Shown piece by piece: positions 18,450 through 27,207 of a stretch of 64,000 bases of DNA. Source of the stretch: Ramlibacter agri (GTDB taxonomy: Bacteria; Pseudomonadota; Gammaproteobacteria; Burkholderiales; Burkholderiaceae_C); the NCBI RefSeq assembly GCF_012927085.1, contig NZ_JABBFX010000002.1, forward strand, positions 434,001 to 498,000. Reading direction: 5' to 3'. The notes under the pieces were generated by a model that was not told where the DNA came from, did no database searches, and saw only the letters and a program-made list of their open reading frames with translations. The first letter of the stretch is position 1. Every line of letters starts with the position of its first letter. Position numbers and translations under genes: made by a program.

Positions 18450-19505
18450 TCAGTGGTCCGCGCGATGGGCGAATGCGGGACACCCGAGGCGCTGGGCCCA
18501 GGCATCGAGTTGCGTCCTGACGTCGTCCGCGATGTCCAGCCCGTCGCGCAGCTGGCTTGCCTTGCGGGCGAGCGCGCGCTCGCCGGGCAGGCGGATGCTG
18601 GCGCCCGGCGCGGGGCGGCTGGCGTGACACTGCCCCACCAGCGCGCTCGTGGAAGCGAGAAAAGCTTGCTTGCCGTGCCCGAAGGCATTGGGTTCGATCA
18701 GCTGCAGGAACACGCCCTGCGCACCGCGCTGCCGCGGCAGCTCGCGGCCATAGCCCGCGAGCGCCAGCGCATAGGCTTCCACCAGCAGGCCGAAGGCGAA
18801 GCCCTTGTAGCCGAAGTCCTCGCCGCCCAGCGGCATGATCGTGCCCGGCGGCTTGGCGCTGAGCGCCTGCGGGTCGTCGCTGGGCTGCCCCTGGTTGTCC
18901 ACCACCCAGTTCCCCGGCAGCTTGCGCCCCGCGGCTGCGTGGTTCGCGATCGCGCCGTTGCTCACCAGCGAAGTGCTGGTGTCGATCAGCAGCGGCTCGC
19001 CCTCGGTAGGAATGCAGGCCGCGATCGGGTTGCTGGTCGTCACCGGGTCGATGCCGCCCGGCGGCGCGACCGAAGCCACGCCCGGGTCGGTCACCATCAA
19101 GGTCGCCAGCAGGCCGCGCCGCGCCGGCGCTTCCAGGTAGGCCTGCAGCGCGCCGACGTGCGAGCAGTTGGCAAGCGTGGCCGTCACCACCGGATGCGAC
19201 TTCACGCGCTGCATCGCTTCCTCGAGCAGGCGTTCCATGGCCCAGGCGCCGGGCAGCCGGTTGGTGCTCCAGCTGAAGGAAGCGCCGTGGTCGGCCAGAA
19301 CCTCGATGCGCCCTTCGCGGGCGATGCGGCCGTCGCCCAGGCGCTCCAGGTAGACGGGCAGCATGCGCAGCCCATGGCTGTTGTGGCCCAGGAGGTCGCC
19401 TTCGACAAGGCGCCGGGCGGTGGCTTGCGCCATCTCCGCTTCCAGGCCGGCGGCCTGCAGCAACTCGGTGGCCGCGGTCTGTGCGGCGTCGACGGCAATC
19501 TTCAT
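18450..19505 (-). CDS. Ldh2 / malate-ureidoglycolate dehydrogenase family oxidoreductase
   Basis: A 351-residue NAD(P)-dependent oxidoreductase of the Ldh_2 family, not the Rossmann type. Characteristic stretches are GHNSHGLRMLPVYLERL, NCSHVGALQAYLEA with the conserved His, and TSNPIAACIP followed by the DTSTSLVSNG turn. Members reduce or oxidise 2-hydroxy/2-keto acids, malate, ureidoglycolate or cyclic imino acids. In this operon it sits beside a DHDPS-like lyase and an enolase-superfamily enzyme, so a sugar-acid or hydroxy-acid pathway is likely. It begins 13 bases after the preceding Bug gene. Confidence 0.88.
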   Translation of the reverse strand: MKIAVDAAQTAATELLQAAGLEAEMAQATARRLVEGDLLGHNSHGLRMLPVYLERLGDGRIAREGRIEVLADHGASFSWSTNRLPGAWAMERLLEEAMQRVKSHPVVTATLANCSHVGALQAYLEAPARRGLLATLMVTDPGVASVAPPGGIDPVTTSNPIAACIPTEGEPLLIDTSTSLVSNGAIANHAAAGRKLPGNWVVDNQGQPSDDPQALSAKPPGTIMPLGGEDFGYKGFAFGLLVEAYALALAGYGRELPRQRGAQGVFLQLIEPNAFGHGKQAFLASTSALVGQCHASRPAPGASIRLPGERALARKASQLRDGLDIADDVRTQLDAWAQRLGCPAFAHRADH

Positions 19506-19518
19506 GTCGGTTTCCTGC

Positions 19519-20487
19519 TCACTGCAGCACGATGCCGGCGTCCTTGATCAGCTTGCCCCAGTGCGCCGTCTCCGACGCCAGCAGCTTGCGCATCGCCTCC
19601 GGGCCGCCCACCTGCGGCTCCGCCCCGAGTTCGGCCAGGCGTTCGCGCATGGGCTTCTCGTTCATCACGGCGTTGACAGCGGCCGCCAGCTTCTGCGTGA
19701 TCGCAGGCGGCGTCTTCGCCGGCGCGAACACGCCGAACCAGCCGATCACCTTGTAGTCGGCGAAGCCCGATTCGATCGCGGTCGGCACGCTGGGCAGCAG
19801 CGGCGAACGCTGCTCGCTCGTCACCGCCAACGCGCGTAGCTGGCCGCTCTTGATGTAGGGCGTGAGCACGGCGACGTTGTCGATGCCGGCCTGCAAGGTG
19901 CCGGACAGCAGGTCCGGCATCAGCGAACCCGTGCCCTTGTACGGCACGTAGACCAGGTCGGTCTGCGTGCTGCGCTTGAACATCTCCCAGGCCAGATGCT
20001 GGCCACCGCCCGGGGAGGACGCGGCGTAGTTCACCTTGCCGGGATTCTTCTTCGCGTAGGCGACGAGCTCCTGCATCGAGTGCACCGGCAGCGAGGGGTG
20101 CACCACCATCACGTAGGGCGTGAAGGCCACCGTCGCGACCGGCTCGAAGTCCCTGGCGGCGTCGAAGGGCACCTTCGGGTACAGCGCCTGGTAGGTGGCC
20201 AGCGTGCTGCTGGAGAACAGCAGCGTGTAGCCGTCGGCCGGCGCCTTCGCCACCGCGTCGGTGCCGATCATCCCGCTGGCGCCGCCGCGGTTGTCGACGA
20301 TGAACTGCTGGCCCAGCTTCTCGCCCAGCCGCGTGGCGACCAGGCGGGCCAGCACGTCGGTCGTGCCGCCCGGCGGGAAGCCGACCACCAGCTTCACCGG
20401 CTTGGTGGGCCAGTCCTGCGCCAGGGCGCTCCCGCCGCAGAGGGCGAGCGCGAGGGCCAGCAGCATGCGGCAGGAGACCTGGCTCAT
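19519..20487 (-). CDS. Bug/TctC-type tripartite tricarboxylate receptor (copy 2)
   Basis: A 322-residue exported binding protein. The signal is MLLALALALCGGSALAQD, then the family core WPTKPVKLVVGFPPGGTTDVL and AKAPADGYTLLFSS. The ATG at 20487 overlaps the stop of the enolase-superfamily gene (ATGA), which gives the start and shows coupling. A Cys in LALCGG is not in a lipobox of normal spacing, so it is probably a soluble periplasmic protein. Ligand unknown; likely the substrate of the neighbouring dehydratase. Confidence 0.9.
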   Translation of the reverse strand: MSQVSCRMLLALALALCGGSALAQDWPTKPVKLVVGFPPGGTTDVLARLVATRLGEKLGQQFIVDNRGGASGMIGTDAVAKAPADGYTLLFSSSTLATYQALYPKVPFDAARDFEPVATVAFTPYVMVVHPSLPVHSMQELVAYAKKNPGKVNYAASSPGGGQHLAWEMFKRSTQTDLVYVPYKGTGSLMPDLLSGTLQAGIDNVAVLTPYIKSGQLRALAVTSEQRSPLLPSVPTAIESGFADYKVIGWFGVFAPAKTPPAITQKLAAAVNAVMNEKPMRERLAELGAEPQVGGPEAMRKLLASETAHWGKLIKDAGIVLQ

Positions 20488-21665
20488 TTCTTCGTCTCGA
20501 AGACGTGCCGCGCCTTGGCGTGCTCGTTGATGAAGTCCCAGTCGTAGCTGACGCCCAGGCCCGGGCCTTCGGGCACGCCCACGGTGCCGTCCTTGTCGAT
20601 GCAGTCGATCTGGTCCGAGTAGCCGCAGGTGTAGACCGGGGGCACGACGTTCGGGCAGTCGGGGCCCACCAGCGCCAGCTCGTACCAGTTGGAGTTGCGG
20701 ATGGCGCCCATCACGTGGCGGTGCGCGGGGCCCACGGCGTGGATCTCGACGTCCAGGCCGAAGGCTTCGGCCATGCGCGCCGTCTTGATGGCGCCGGTGA
20801 TGCCCATGTCGTACTCGGGATCGACACGCACGAAGTCGGTGCCGCCGGCCATGATGAAGTCCGCCTTGGGCTCCAGGCCGCGCACGTGCTCGCCGATCAG
20901 CAGCGGCGTCTTGATCATCTCGCGCAGCTTCTTGTGCGCGAAGGACGAGACGCCGGTGTCGCGATACGGGTCCTCGTACCAGAAGAAGTTGGCGTCGTCG
21001 CAAGCCTTGCCCACGTACAGCGCGTCGGCGAAGGTCTTCAGGTCGCAGCCGCCGTCGTACATCAGGTCCATCCCGGCGCCCACGGCCTTGCGGCAGGCGG
21101 TGATGATGGCGGCCTCGGCCTTCTTGTCGCCGTCGAACCACCCGTGGATCTTGTAGCCCTGGAAGCCCATCTCGCGGCATTGCACGGCGAACTCGCCGAA
21201 CTTCTCGGGGCTGTCGAGGCCGCCGTTGGTGTCGCCGTGGAAGGTGCTGGCATAGGTCTTCAGGCGCTTGCGGTAGCCGCCCAGCATGCGCTGGATCGAG
21301 GCGTTCATGCGCTTGCCTTCCAGGTCCCACAGCGCGATGTCGACCGGGCCGTAGCCCATGTGGTCGAAGTGGTGCAGCAGGCGCTTGAAGTCGTCGTAGA
21401 TGTCTTCGCGCATGGCCGGGTCGCGGCCCAGCAGGCTGGGCGCCAGCATGATGGACTGCGCCAGCGCCGGGCGCGTGCCGCCCCACATGGTGACGTACTC
21501 GCCGCGCGAGCCGTCGTCGGCCTGGATGACCACGGCGTACTTGCGCATGTTCATCTTCGCGCCCTTCTTGTAGGCGACGTGGTTGTGCGTGTGCTCGGTG
21601 GCGGCTGCCAGGTTCCTGACTTCGTATTCGAAGTCGATGATTTCCACTCGGTTGATCTTGCTCAT
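20484..21665 (-). CDS. Mandelate racemase/muconate lactonizing (enolase) superfamily enzyme A
   Basis: A 393-residue enolase-superfamily protein. A K-x-H motif is seen in GYKIHGWF. Metal ligands are Asp in LMYDGGCD, Glu in WYEDPYRD and Glu in LIGEHVRG. The C-terminal base region has VRVDPEYDMG and EIHAVGPAHRH. This points to a dehydratase or racemase acting on a sugar acid or related hydroxy acid. It overlaps the following Bug gene and is seven bases after the preceding one. Substrate cannot be named from sequence. Confidence 0.87.
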   Translation of the reverse strand: MSKINRVEIIDFEYEVRNLAAATEHTHNHVAYKKGAKMNMRKYAVVIQADDGSRGEYVTMWGGTRPALAQSIMLAPSLLGRDPAMREDIYDDFKRLLHHFDHMGYGPVDIALWDLEGKRMNASIQRMLGGYRKRLKTYASTFHGDTNGGLDSPEKFGEFAVQCREMGFQGYKIHGWFDGDKKAEAAIITACRKAVGAGMDLMYDGGCDLKTFADALYVGKACDDANFFWYEDPYRDTGVSSFAHKKLREMIKTPLLIGEHVRGLEPKADFIMAGGTDFVRVDPEYDMGITGAIKTARMAEAFGLDVEIHAVGPAHRHVMGAIRNSNWYELALVGPDCPNVVPPVYTCGYSDQIDCIDKDGTVGVPEGPGLGVSYDWDFINEHAKARHVFETKK

Positions 21666-21672
21666 AAGGGTC

Positions 21673-22641
21673 TCACTCGGCCTTGATGCCTGCGGTTTCG
21701 ATGACGGTTTTCCAGCGGTTGATTTCGGCGTTCAGTTCGGTCGCGGCCTGGGCGGGCGTCATGCTCACCATCTCGAAGCCTGCGTCCTCCAGGGACTTGC
21801 GCGCTTGCGGGTCCTTCATGGCGTCGTTGAGGGAGGCGACGATCCTGGTGCGCACGGCGGGCGGCAAGCCCTTGGGTGCGGCGACGCCTTGCCAGGAATA
21901 GATCTCCAGGCCCTTCAGGCCCAGTTCGGTCAGCGTGGGCACATCGGGCAGTTCCGGCACGCGCTTCGCAGAGGTCACGGCCAGCGCCTTCAGCTTGCCC
22001 GCCTTGATGTGCGGGGTGAGCACGCCGAGGTTGGTGATCAGCACGTTGGAGTGGTTGCCCATCACGTCGGTGATGGCTGCGCCGCCACCCTTGTAGGGCA
22101 CGTGCACGCCCTGCGTGCCGGTCTTCTGCCACAGCAGCAAGGCGCTGAGGTGGTCGGTGGAGCCCGTGCCTGCGCTTGCGAAGGACACCTGCCCCGGATG
22201 CTTCTTCATGTACTCGACCAGCTCCGCGATGGTGTTGGCCGGGAAGCTGGGCGCGACCACGACGACGTTGGGCGTGCGCACCGGCATCGCCAGCATGTCG
22301 AGGTCCTTGCGCGCGTCCCAGGTCACGCTCTTCAGCAGCTGCGGAGAGATGGCGTAGGTACCGACGGAGCCGATCAACAGCGTGTAGCCATCGGGCTGCG
22401 CACGCACGACCAGGCCGGCGCCCAGCGTGCCGTTGGCGCCCGGCTTGTTGTCCAACACCACCGACTGGCCCAGGCTCTCGCCCATCCTGGCCGACAGCGT
22501 GCGCATGGTGGTGTCTGAGGAACCACCGGGCACGAAGGGCACGACGACGATCACGGGCCGCTGCGGGTAGGCCTGCGCGAAGGCGCTGGCGGCGAGCACG
22601 AGGCTGGCGGCGGCCGCCGCGATGAACCGGCCGAACTGCAT
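21673..22641 (-). CDS. Bug/TctC-type tripartite tricarboxylate receptor (copy 3)
   Basis: A 322-residue periplasmic receptor with signal FIAAAAASLVLAASAFAQA. The core motif is YPQRPVIVVVPFVPGGSSDTTM, followed by VLDNKPGANGTLG and VRAQPDGYTLLIGS. It lies 28 bases after the DHDPS-like gene and seven before the enolase-superfamily gene, in the same operon. With copies 1 and 2 it makes three receptors in one six-gene unit, which is unusual and suggests related ligands or redundancy. Confidence 0.9.
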   Translation of the reverse strand: MQFGRFIAAAAASLVLAASAFAQAYPQRPVIVVVPFVPGGSSDTTMRTLSARMGESLGQSVVLDNKPGANGTLGAGLVVRAQPDGYTLLIGSVGTYAISPQLLKSVTWDARKDLDMLAMPVRTPNVVVVAPSFPANTIAELVEYMKKHPGQVSFASAGTGSTDHLSALLLWQKTGTQGVHVPYKGGGAAITDVMGNHSNVLITNLGVLTPHIKAGKLKALAVTSAKRVPELPDVPTLTELGLKGLEIYSWQGVAAPKGLPPAVRTRIVASLNDAMKDPQARKSLEDAGFEMVSMTPAQAATELNAEINRWKTVIETAGIKAE

Positions 22642-22669
22642 GTGGGTCTCCTTTGTGGGTGGGTTGGGC

Positions 22670-23608
22670 TCAGCGCCGCGCGGCGAGCGCGCGATCGAGG
22701 CGTGACAGCAGGAAATCGATTTCCGCGTGGTCCGTGGGCGTGAGCACCGGGCCCGGGCTGCGCATGACGGCGCTCTTGATCGCGCCGCGGCGGCGCAGGA
22801 TCTCCTTGCGCACGGCCACGCCCCACTGGCTCTGGTTCTCGTAGCTCAGGAGCGGGAGGTAGGTGTCGAACAGCTCGTGCGCCTCCTGCACCCTGCCGGC
22901 GGTGTACAGCTCGTACACGCCAGAGAGCATTTCCGGGTGGGAGAAGCCCGCCATCGGCCCGTCGATGCCGCGGCCCATTTCCAGCGGCAGGAACATCGCG
23001 TTGTTGCCGGTGAGGATGCCGACGCGGCGGCCGGTGCCGGCGCGCAGCCTGGTGATCTTGGTGATGCTCGGGAGGTCTTCCTCCTTGATCACGCGGATCT
23101 GCGGGTGCCGCTCGATCAGGGTGAGCATGCTGGCTACCGACATCCAGGTGCCCGTGGAAAAGGGGAAGTCCTGCAGCACCACCGGCACGTCGCCGATGCG
23201 CTTGAAGACGGCGGCGAAATACGAGAACAGTTCTTCCTCGGTCTTCAGGCCGCCGGGCGGCGCGATCATCACGCCGGCCGCGCCGCGGTCCATGACCTGC
23301 GCGGTGAGCTCCGCCAGTTGCGCCACGCCGGCGTTGCTGACGCCCACGATGATGGGGCGGCCCTGCGCCGCGCGGATGTAGCGCTCGGCGACGGCCAGCG
23401 ATTCATCCTGCGTGAGCTTGGGCGCTTCGCCCGCGACGCCCAGCACGGTGAGCGCGGCGGCGCCGTGCTTGAAGTAGAACTCGGCCAGCGTGTCGACGCT
23501 CTTCAGGTCGACCGCGCCCTCGGCGTCGAAGGGGGTCTGCGCGACGACGCAAAGGCCGCGCAGCGCGTCCAGCGCGCCGTAGCCGGACTTGGATGATATC
23601 GATGTCAT
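22670..23608 (-). CDS. Dihydrodipicolinate synthase/N-acetylneuraminate lyase family protein
   Basis: A 312-residue class I aldolase of the DapA family. Seen are the GVAGEAPKLTQDE region (the family's G-x-x-GE motif), the conserved Tyr position region VLQDFPFS, and the Schiff-base Lys in RVIKEEDLPS. Members act on 2-keto acids: pyruvate-dependent aldolases or decarboxylating dehydratases such as 5-keto-4-deoxyglucarate dehydratase. The ATG at 23608 lies within operator 2; an in-frame ATG at 23632 is also possible, and neither has a strong Shine-Dalgarno. It is first in the operon behind the LacI regulator. Confidence 0.85.
   Translation of the reverse strand: MTSISSKSGYGALDALRGLCVVAQTPFDAEGAVDLKSVDTLAEFYFKHGAAALTVLGVAGEAPKLTQDESLAVAERYIRAAQGRPIIVGVSNAGVAQLAELTAQVMDRGAAGVMIAPPGGLKTEEELFSYFAAVFKRIGDVPVVLQDFPFSTGTWMSVASMLTLIERHPQIRVIKEEDLPSITKITRLRAGTGRRVGILTGNNAMFLPLEMGRGIDGPMAGFSHPEMLSGVYELYTAGRVQEAHELFDTYLPLLSYENQSQWGVAVRKEILRRRGAIKSAVMRSPGPVLTPTDHAEIDFLLSRLDRALAARR
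23593..23608. promoter_or_regulatory. LacI-type operator 2
   Basis: ATGATATCGATGTCAT, a 16-base palindrome with 14 of 16 symmetric positions. It overlaps the chosen start codon of the DHDPS-like gene. It shares the TGATATCG half with the stronger site 24 bases away (centre to centre). Confidence 0.55.
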
Positions 23609-23614
23609 GGAGGC

Positions 23615-23634
23615 AAATGATATCGGTATCATTT
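23615..23634. promoter_or_regulatory. LacI-type operator 1
   Basis: AAATGATATCGGTATCATTT, a 20-base palindrome with perfect 8-base arms. It sits in the 66-base gap between the lacI-type gene and the operon it precedes. This is the most AT-rich patch in the neighbourhood and has the even-symmetry, central CG layout usual for LacI-family sites. Confidence 0.65.
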
Positions 23635-23674
23635 GCCGCGCGTCAAGCGCGAAATCCAGAAATCCGATGAGGGT

Positions 23675-24721
23675 TTACGCGGTACCGCGTTCGATGACCT
23701 GGAAGCCGAGGTCGACGACCTGGCCTGGCTCGGCGGTGCCTTCGATGCGCGCCATCAGCATCTCGGCGGCGCGCCGGCCCAGCGCCACGCTGTCCACGCG
23801 CACGGTGGTGAGCGGCGGGTCGGTGTCGACGGCGAAGTCCGCGTCACCGAAGCCGACGATCGCCAGCTGCTGCGGCACTTCGATGCCGCGCGCCCGCGCT
23901 TCGGTCAGCACGCCTAGCGCGATGAGGTCGGTGGAGCAATAGACGGCATCGAGCTCGGGCTGCTGCTGCAGCAGGTTCGCCAGCCCTTCGCGCCCATGCC
24001 GCATGCGCGAAGGGGCGGCGAAGCGCCACGTGGGCAGCTCCGTGCCTTTGTCGACCAGGCCGAGGCGGCGCGCCGTTTCCAGGAAGCCCTGCCCCCGCTG
24101 CGCGCCGCGTGGCTCGCCGGTGGTGATGACGCCCAGCCGCTTGCGGCCCTTCTGATGAAGGTAGCGCGCCGTGGCCGCACCCACCTTGCGGTGCGAGAAG
24201 CCGACCATCGTGTCCACCGGTTCGCCGGAGATGTCCCAGGCCTCCACCAGCGGAATCCCGGTGGACTGCAGGCGGCGGCGCGCCGCATCCGAGCGCACAG
24301 TGCCCATGAGCACCAGGCCGTCGGGGCGGCGGGCGAGCAGCGCTTCGACCAGCTGTTCTTCCTGCGAGACGTCGTAGCCGCGCTGGCCCAGGATCACCTG
24401 GTAGCCGGCCGCCTTGAGCACCTCGGTCAGCGACTGCACGGCGTCCATGAACACCGAGCCCGAACCGATGGTGGGGACGAGGCAGGCGATGAGCCGCGTG
24501 CGCTGCGAGCGCAGCGCGCCGGCCAGCATGTTGGGCACGTAGCCGGTCTGCACCACGGCGTCCTGCACCCGCTTGCGCGTCTCGGCCGAGACGATGTCGG
24601 GGTTCGCGAGCGCGCGCGAGGCGGTGATCTTGGAGACGCCGGCGACCTTCGCCACGTCGGCAAGGGTCACGCTGGTCGACGCCGGCGCGCGCGTGGAAAG
24701 GGGACGGGATGCAGGGGCCAC
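23675..24721 (-). CDS. LacI family transcriptional regulator
   Basis: A 348-residue regulator. The N-terminal HTH is TLADVAKVAGVSKITASRAL, with the hinge helix NMLAGALRSQRTRLIACLVP, and then a periplasmic-binding-protein-like sensor domain. It contains the family stretch YCSTDLIALGVLTEARARGI. It is encoded just upstream of, and in the same direction as, the six-gene operon. The palindromes at 23593-23634 are the obvious targets. Such regulators bind a catabolite of the pathway; GntR-like gluconate repressors are close relatives in this family. The ligand is not known. Confidence 0.92.
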   Translation of the reverse strand: MAPASRPLSTRAPASTSVTLADVAKVAGVSKITASRALANPDIVSAETRKRVQDAVVQTGYVPNMLAGALRSQRTRLIACLVPTIGSGSVFMDAVQSLTEVLKAAGYQVILGQRGYDVSQEEQLVEALLARRPDGLVLMGTVRSDAARRRLQSTGIPLVEAWDISGEPVDTMVGFSHRKVGAATARYLHQKGRKRLGVITTGEPRGAQRGQGFLETARRLGLVDKGTELPTWRFAAPSRMRHGREGLANLLQQQPELDAVYCSTDLIALGVLTEARARGIEVPQQLAIVGFGDADFAVDTDPPLTTVRVDSVALGRRAAEMLMARIEGTAEPGQVVDLGFQVIERGTA

Positions 24722-24744
24722 TGCCGCCGCATCTTACGCGAGGG

Positions 24745-26232
24745 CTATTGGCGCCGCAGCTTCGCGAAGTCCCGGTCGAGACTGCTGGACGCCGTCGCCA
24801 GCTTGCCCTTGGTGGCAAGCACCCAGGCCACGTCCTGTTCCAGCTGCTGCTTCTGCGCGGCCAGCATGCGCGCCACTTCGGCCGGCTGCGGGCCGCCCAC
24901 GCCCTGGCTGGCTTGCACCATGTTTTCGGCGGTCAGCGCCTTGCGGAACGCGGCTTCGTCCAGCGGCAGTTTGGGATCGGTATTGAACTCGCGCGCCGAC
25001 TCCGCGTAGATGCGCTGCGCATCCGCATACGGGATCTGCGTGGGCCGCAGATTGTGCGAACGGCCGAAGGTGACGACGTTGGACGCGAAGTGGTGGCCGA
25101 CGCGAAAGGGCACGTCGGCCACGCGCTGCAGCGTGTCGGCGAGCTCCGTGGTCGTCGAGTAGTCCGCATTGACCTCGTCGAGCGCCCGCGCGGCGTCGAA
25201 GCGCAGCGCGCCCATCACGCCGGTGGCCTGCGTGAGCACGCGCGTGGCCAGCCGCAGCGTGGGGTCGGGCTCGGTGAGCTTGTAGTCGGTCATGCCGGCC
25301 TGCACGTTGTGCGCGCGCAGTGCGTAGGTCTGCGCACTGCCGATCACTTCACTCGCCAGGCTGCGGGTGTAGACGATGGAAGACGGATTGCGCTTCTGCG
25401 GCATGATGCTGCTGACGCCCGTCTGCTCGCCTTCGGTGAGGATGAACCAGGGCTTGGTCTGGCCGTACTGCGCGGTGACGTCGGCCAGCATCATGCCTAC
25501 AGTCAAGGCCACCGAGCTCGCCGTGGCGCCACTCTCCATGCGCATGTCCACCGGCGCGATCTGGATCGCGTCCAGCGAGTTCTCCACCACGCCGTCGAAA
25601 CCGAGCAGCGCCGCCAGCCGCGCGCGATTCACCGGGAAACTGGACGTGCCCAGCGCCGCGGAGCCGAGCGGCGACTTGTTCAGGCGGGCCCACTCCTGGC
25701 GCAGGCGCTCGCCGTCGCGGGACAGCGCCTGGCCGTAAGCAGCGAGGTAGTGGCCGTAGGTGATGGGTTGCGCCTGCACGCCCCAGGTGTAGGCCGGCAT
25801 GATCGCATCGGGATTCGCCTGCGCCATCTTCAGCAACGCGCCGCGGTATGCGTTCAGCGCGGTGAAGAAATCGAGCACGTCGGTGCGCAGGAACAGGCGC
25901 TCCGAGGTGGCGGCCAGGTCCTGCCGGCTGCGGCCCGAATGCACGCGGGTGACGTCCGGCCCGCCGATGGCGATGAGGTCCTTCTCCACCACCAGGTAGT
26001 CGCGCGAGCGCGTGGCGCCCGGCTTGTCGCCGTTGGCGATGACCTGCGAGATCGCGCGCGCGATGCGGTCACCCAGCTCCGGCGGCACGATGCCCTGCTC
26101 CACCACCATGACGGCGGAGGCCTTGTTCATCTCGTTGAGCCAGTAGAACTGGTCCGGCGGCGCGGCGGAGGCGTGGGTCATGAAGAAGACGGCGGCGCTG
26201 GCCGCGGCGGCGAGGGGACGGCGTAAATTCAT
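24745..26232 (-). CDS. Exported argininosuccinate-lyase-like (fumarase/aspartase superfamily) protein
   Basis: A 495-residue member of the fumarase/aspartase superfamily. Conserved blocks are TRVHSGRSRQD, TWGVQAQPITYGHYL and the signature GVSSIMPQKRNPSS near residue 275, so the active site appears intact. Unlike biosynthetic ArgH, it begins with a signal peptide (AAAASAAVFFMTHASAAPP). It is therefore predicted to work outside the cytoplasm. Members of this branch can cleave C-N bonds of aminopolycarboxylates such as EDDS. It is followed by lacI and preceded, 19 bases away, by a Bug receptor gene. Substrate not known. Confidence 0.82.
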   Translation of the reverse strand: MNLRRPLAAAASAAVFFMTHASAAPPDQFYWLNEMNKASAVMVVEQGIVPPELGDRIARAISQVIANGDKPGATRSRDYLVVEKDLIAIGGPDVTRVHSGRSRQDLAATSERLFLRTDVLDFFTALNAYRGALLKMAQANPDAIMPAYTWGVQAQPITYGHYLAAYGQALSRDGERLRQEWARLNKSPLGSAALGTSSFPVNRARLAALLGFDGVVENSLDAIQIAPVDMRMESGATASSVALTVGMMLADVTAQYGQTKPWFILTEGEQTGVSSIMPQKRNPSSIVYTRSLASEVIGSAQTYALRAHNVQAGMTDYKLTEPDPTLRLATRVLTQATGVMGALRFDAARALDEVNADYSTTTELADTLQRVADVPFRVGHHFASNVVTFGRSHNLRPTQIPYADAQRIYAESAREFNTDPKLPLDEAAFRKALTAENMVQASQGVGGPQPAEVARMLAAQKQQLEQDVAWVLATKGKLATASSSLDRDFAKLRRQ

Positions 26233-26251
26233 GGGGCCGTAGTATGGCCCC

Positions 26252-27205
26252 TTACTTCTTCAGGCCGATCACCTGCATCAGGCCGGCTAGCTGCACGTCC
26301 TCTTTCGCGATCAGCTCGCCGAATTCGGTGGCGCTCAGGTAAGCGGGATGCACGCCCAGGCGCTCGCACGCCGCGGCGAACTCCGGGCTCTCCACGGTCC
26401 TGCGGATGGCCATCTGCAGCGCGAACACCACCTGCGGCGGCGTGCCCCTGGGCACGGCGATGCCGCGCCAGGCGTCCAGCGCGACGTCCACGCCCTGCTC
26501 GCGCGCGGTGGGCACATCGGGCAGCGCGGGGTCGCGCCGTTCCACCAGTGCCGCCAGCACGCGCACCTGCCCCGACTTCACCAGGGTCGCCAGCGCAGCG
26601 GGCAGTTGCATCACGGCATCGATGTGGCCACCCAGCAGGCTGGGCATCACCTGCGCGGCCGGATACGGCACGTCCACCACGCCGACACCCGCCATCTTGA
26701 ACAGCGCCACCGAGGAGATGTGCGTGTGGCTGCCGAGCCCCGAGTTGCCCACCGTCAGCTGGTTCGGGTGCGCCTTCGCGTCCGCCAGGAAATCCGCCAG
26801 CGTCTTCCAGCGTGCATCGCCGCGCACGGCCAGCACCGGCGATTCCACCAGCACGCGCGCCACCGGGTCGAAGGCGTGGTAATCGAAGGGCAGCTGGCCC
26901 GAGTGGTAGGTGGTGGAGATCGAGTTGGAATTCCAGACCAGCGTGTAGCCGTCCGGCTTCTGGCCGGCCACGTGGCGGTAGCCCACCGCGCCGCCGGCGC
27001 CGGGCCGGTTGACGACGACCACGGTGGCCGAGAGCTGGCGGGCGATGCCGTCGGCGAGCAGCCGCGCAGTGATGTCGGCCGACGAACCGGCGGGGAACAG
27101 CACCGTCAGCTCGATGGGGCCGCGCTGCGGGAAAGGCGCCTCCTGGGCAAAGCTGGCCAGCGCGCAGGCTGCGAGCCAGGCGCCGACGATCCAGCGGGTC
27201 AGCAT
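26252..27205 (-). CDS. Bug/TctC-type tripartite tricarboxylate receptor (copy 4)
   Basis: A 317-residue exported receptor. The signal is IVGAWLAACALASFAQEA. The core differs slightly from the others: ELTVLFPAGSSADITARLL and AGQKPDGYTLVWNS. It starts two bases after the stop of the Gfo/Idh/MocA gene and ends 19 before the exported lyase, so the three genes are one transcription unit. The receptor and the exported lyase may meet the same compound in the periplasm (inference). Confidence 0.88.
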   Translation of the reverse strand: MLTRWIVGAWLAACALASFAQEAPFPQRGPIELTVLFPAGSSADITARLLADGIARQLSATVVVVNRPGAGGAVGYRHVAGQKPDGYTLVWNSNSISTTYHSGQLPFDYHAFDPVARVLVESPVLAVRGDARWKTLADFLADAKAHPNQLTVGNSGLGSHTHISSVALFKMAGVGVVDVPYPAAQVMPSLLGGHIDAVMQLPAALATLVKSGQVRVLAALVERRDPALPDVPTAREQGVDVALDAWRGIAVPRGTPPQVVFALQMAIRRTVESPEFAAACERLGVHPAYLSATEFGELIAKEDVQLAGLMQVIGLKK

Positions 27206-27207
27206 GT

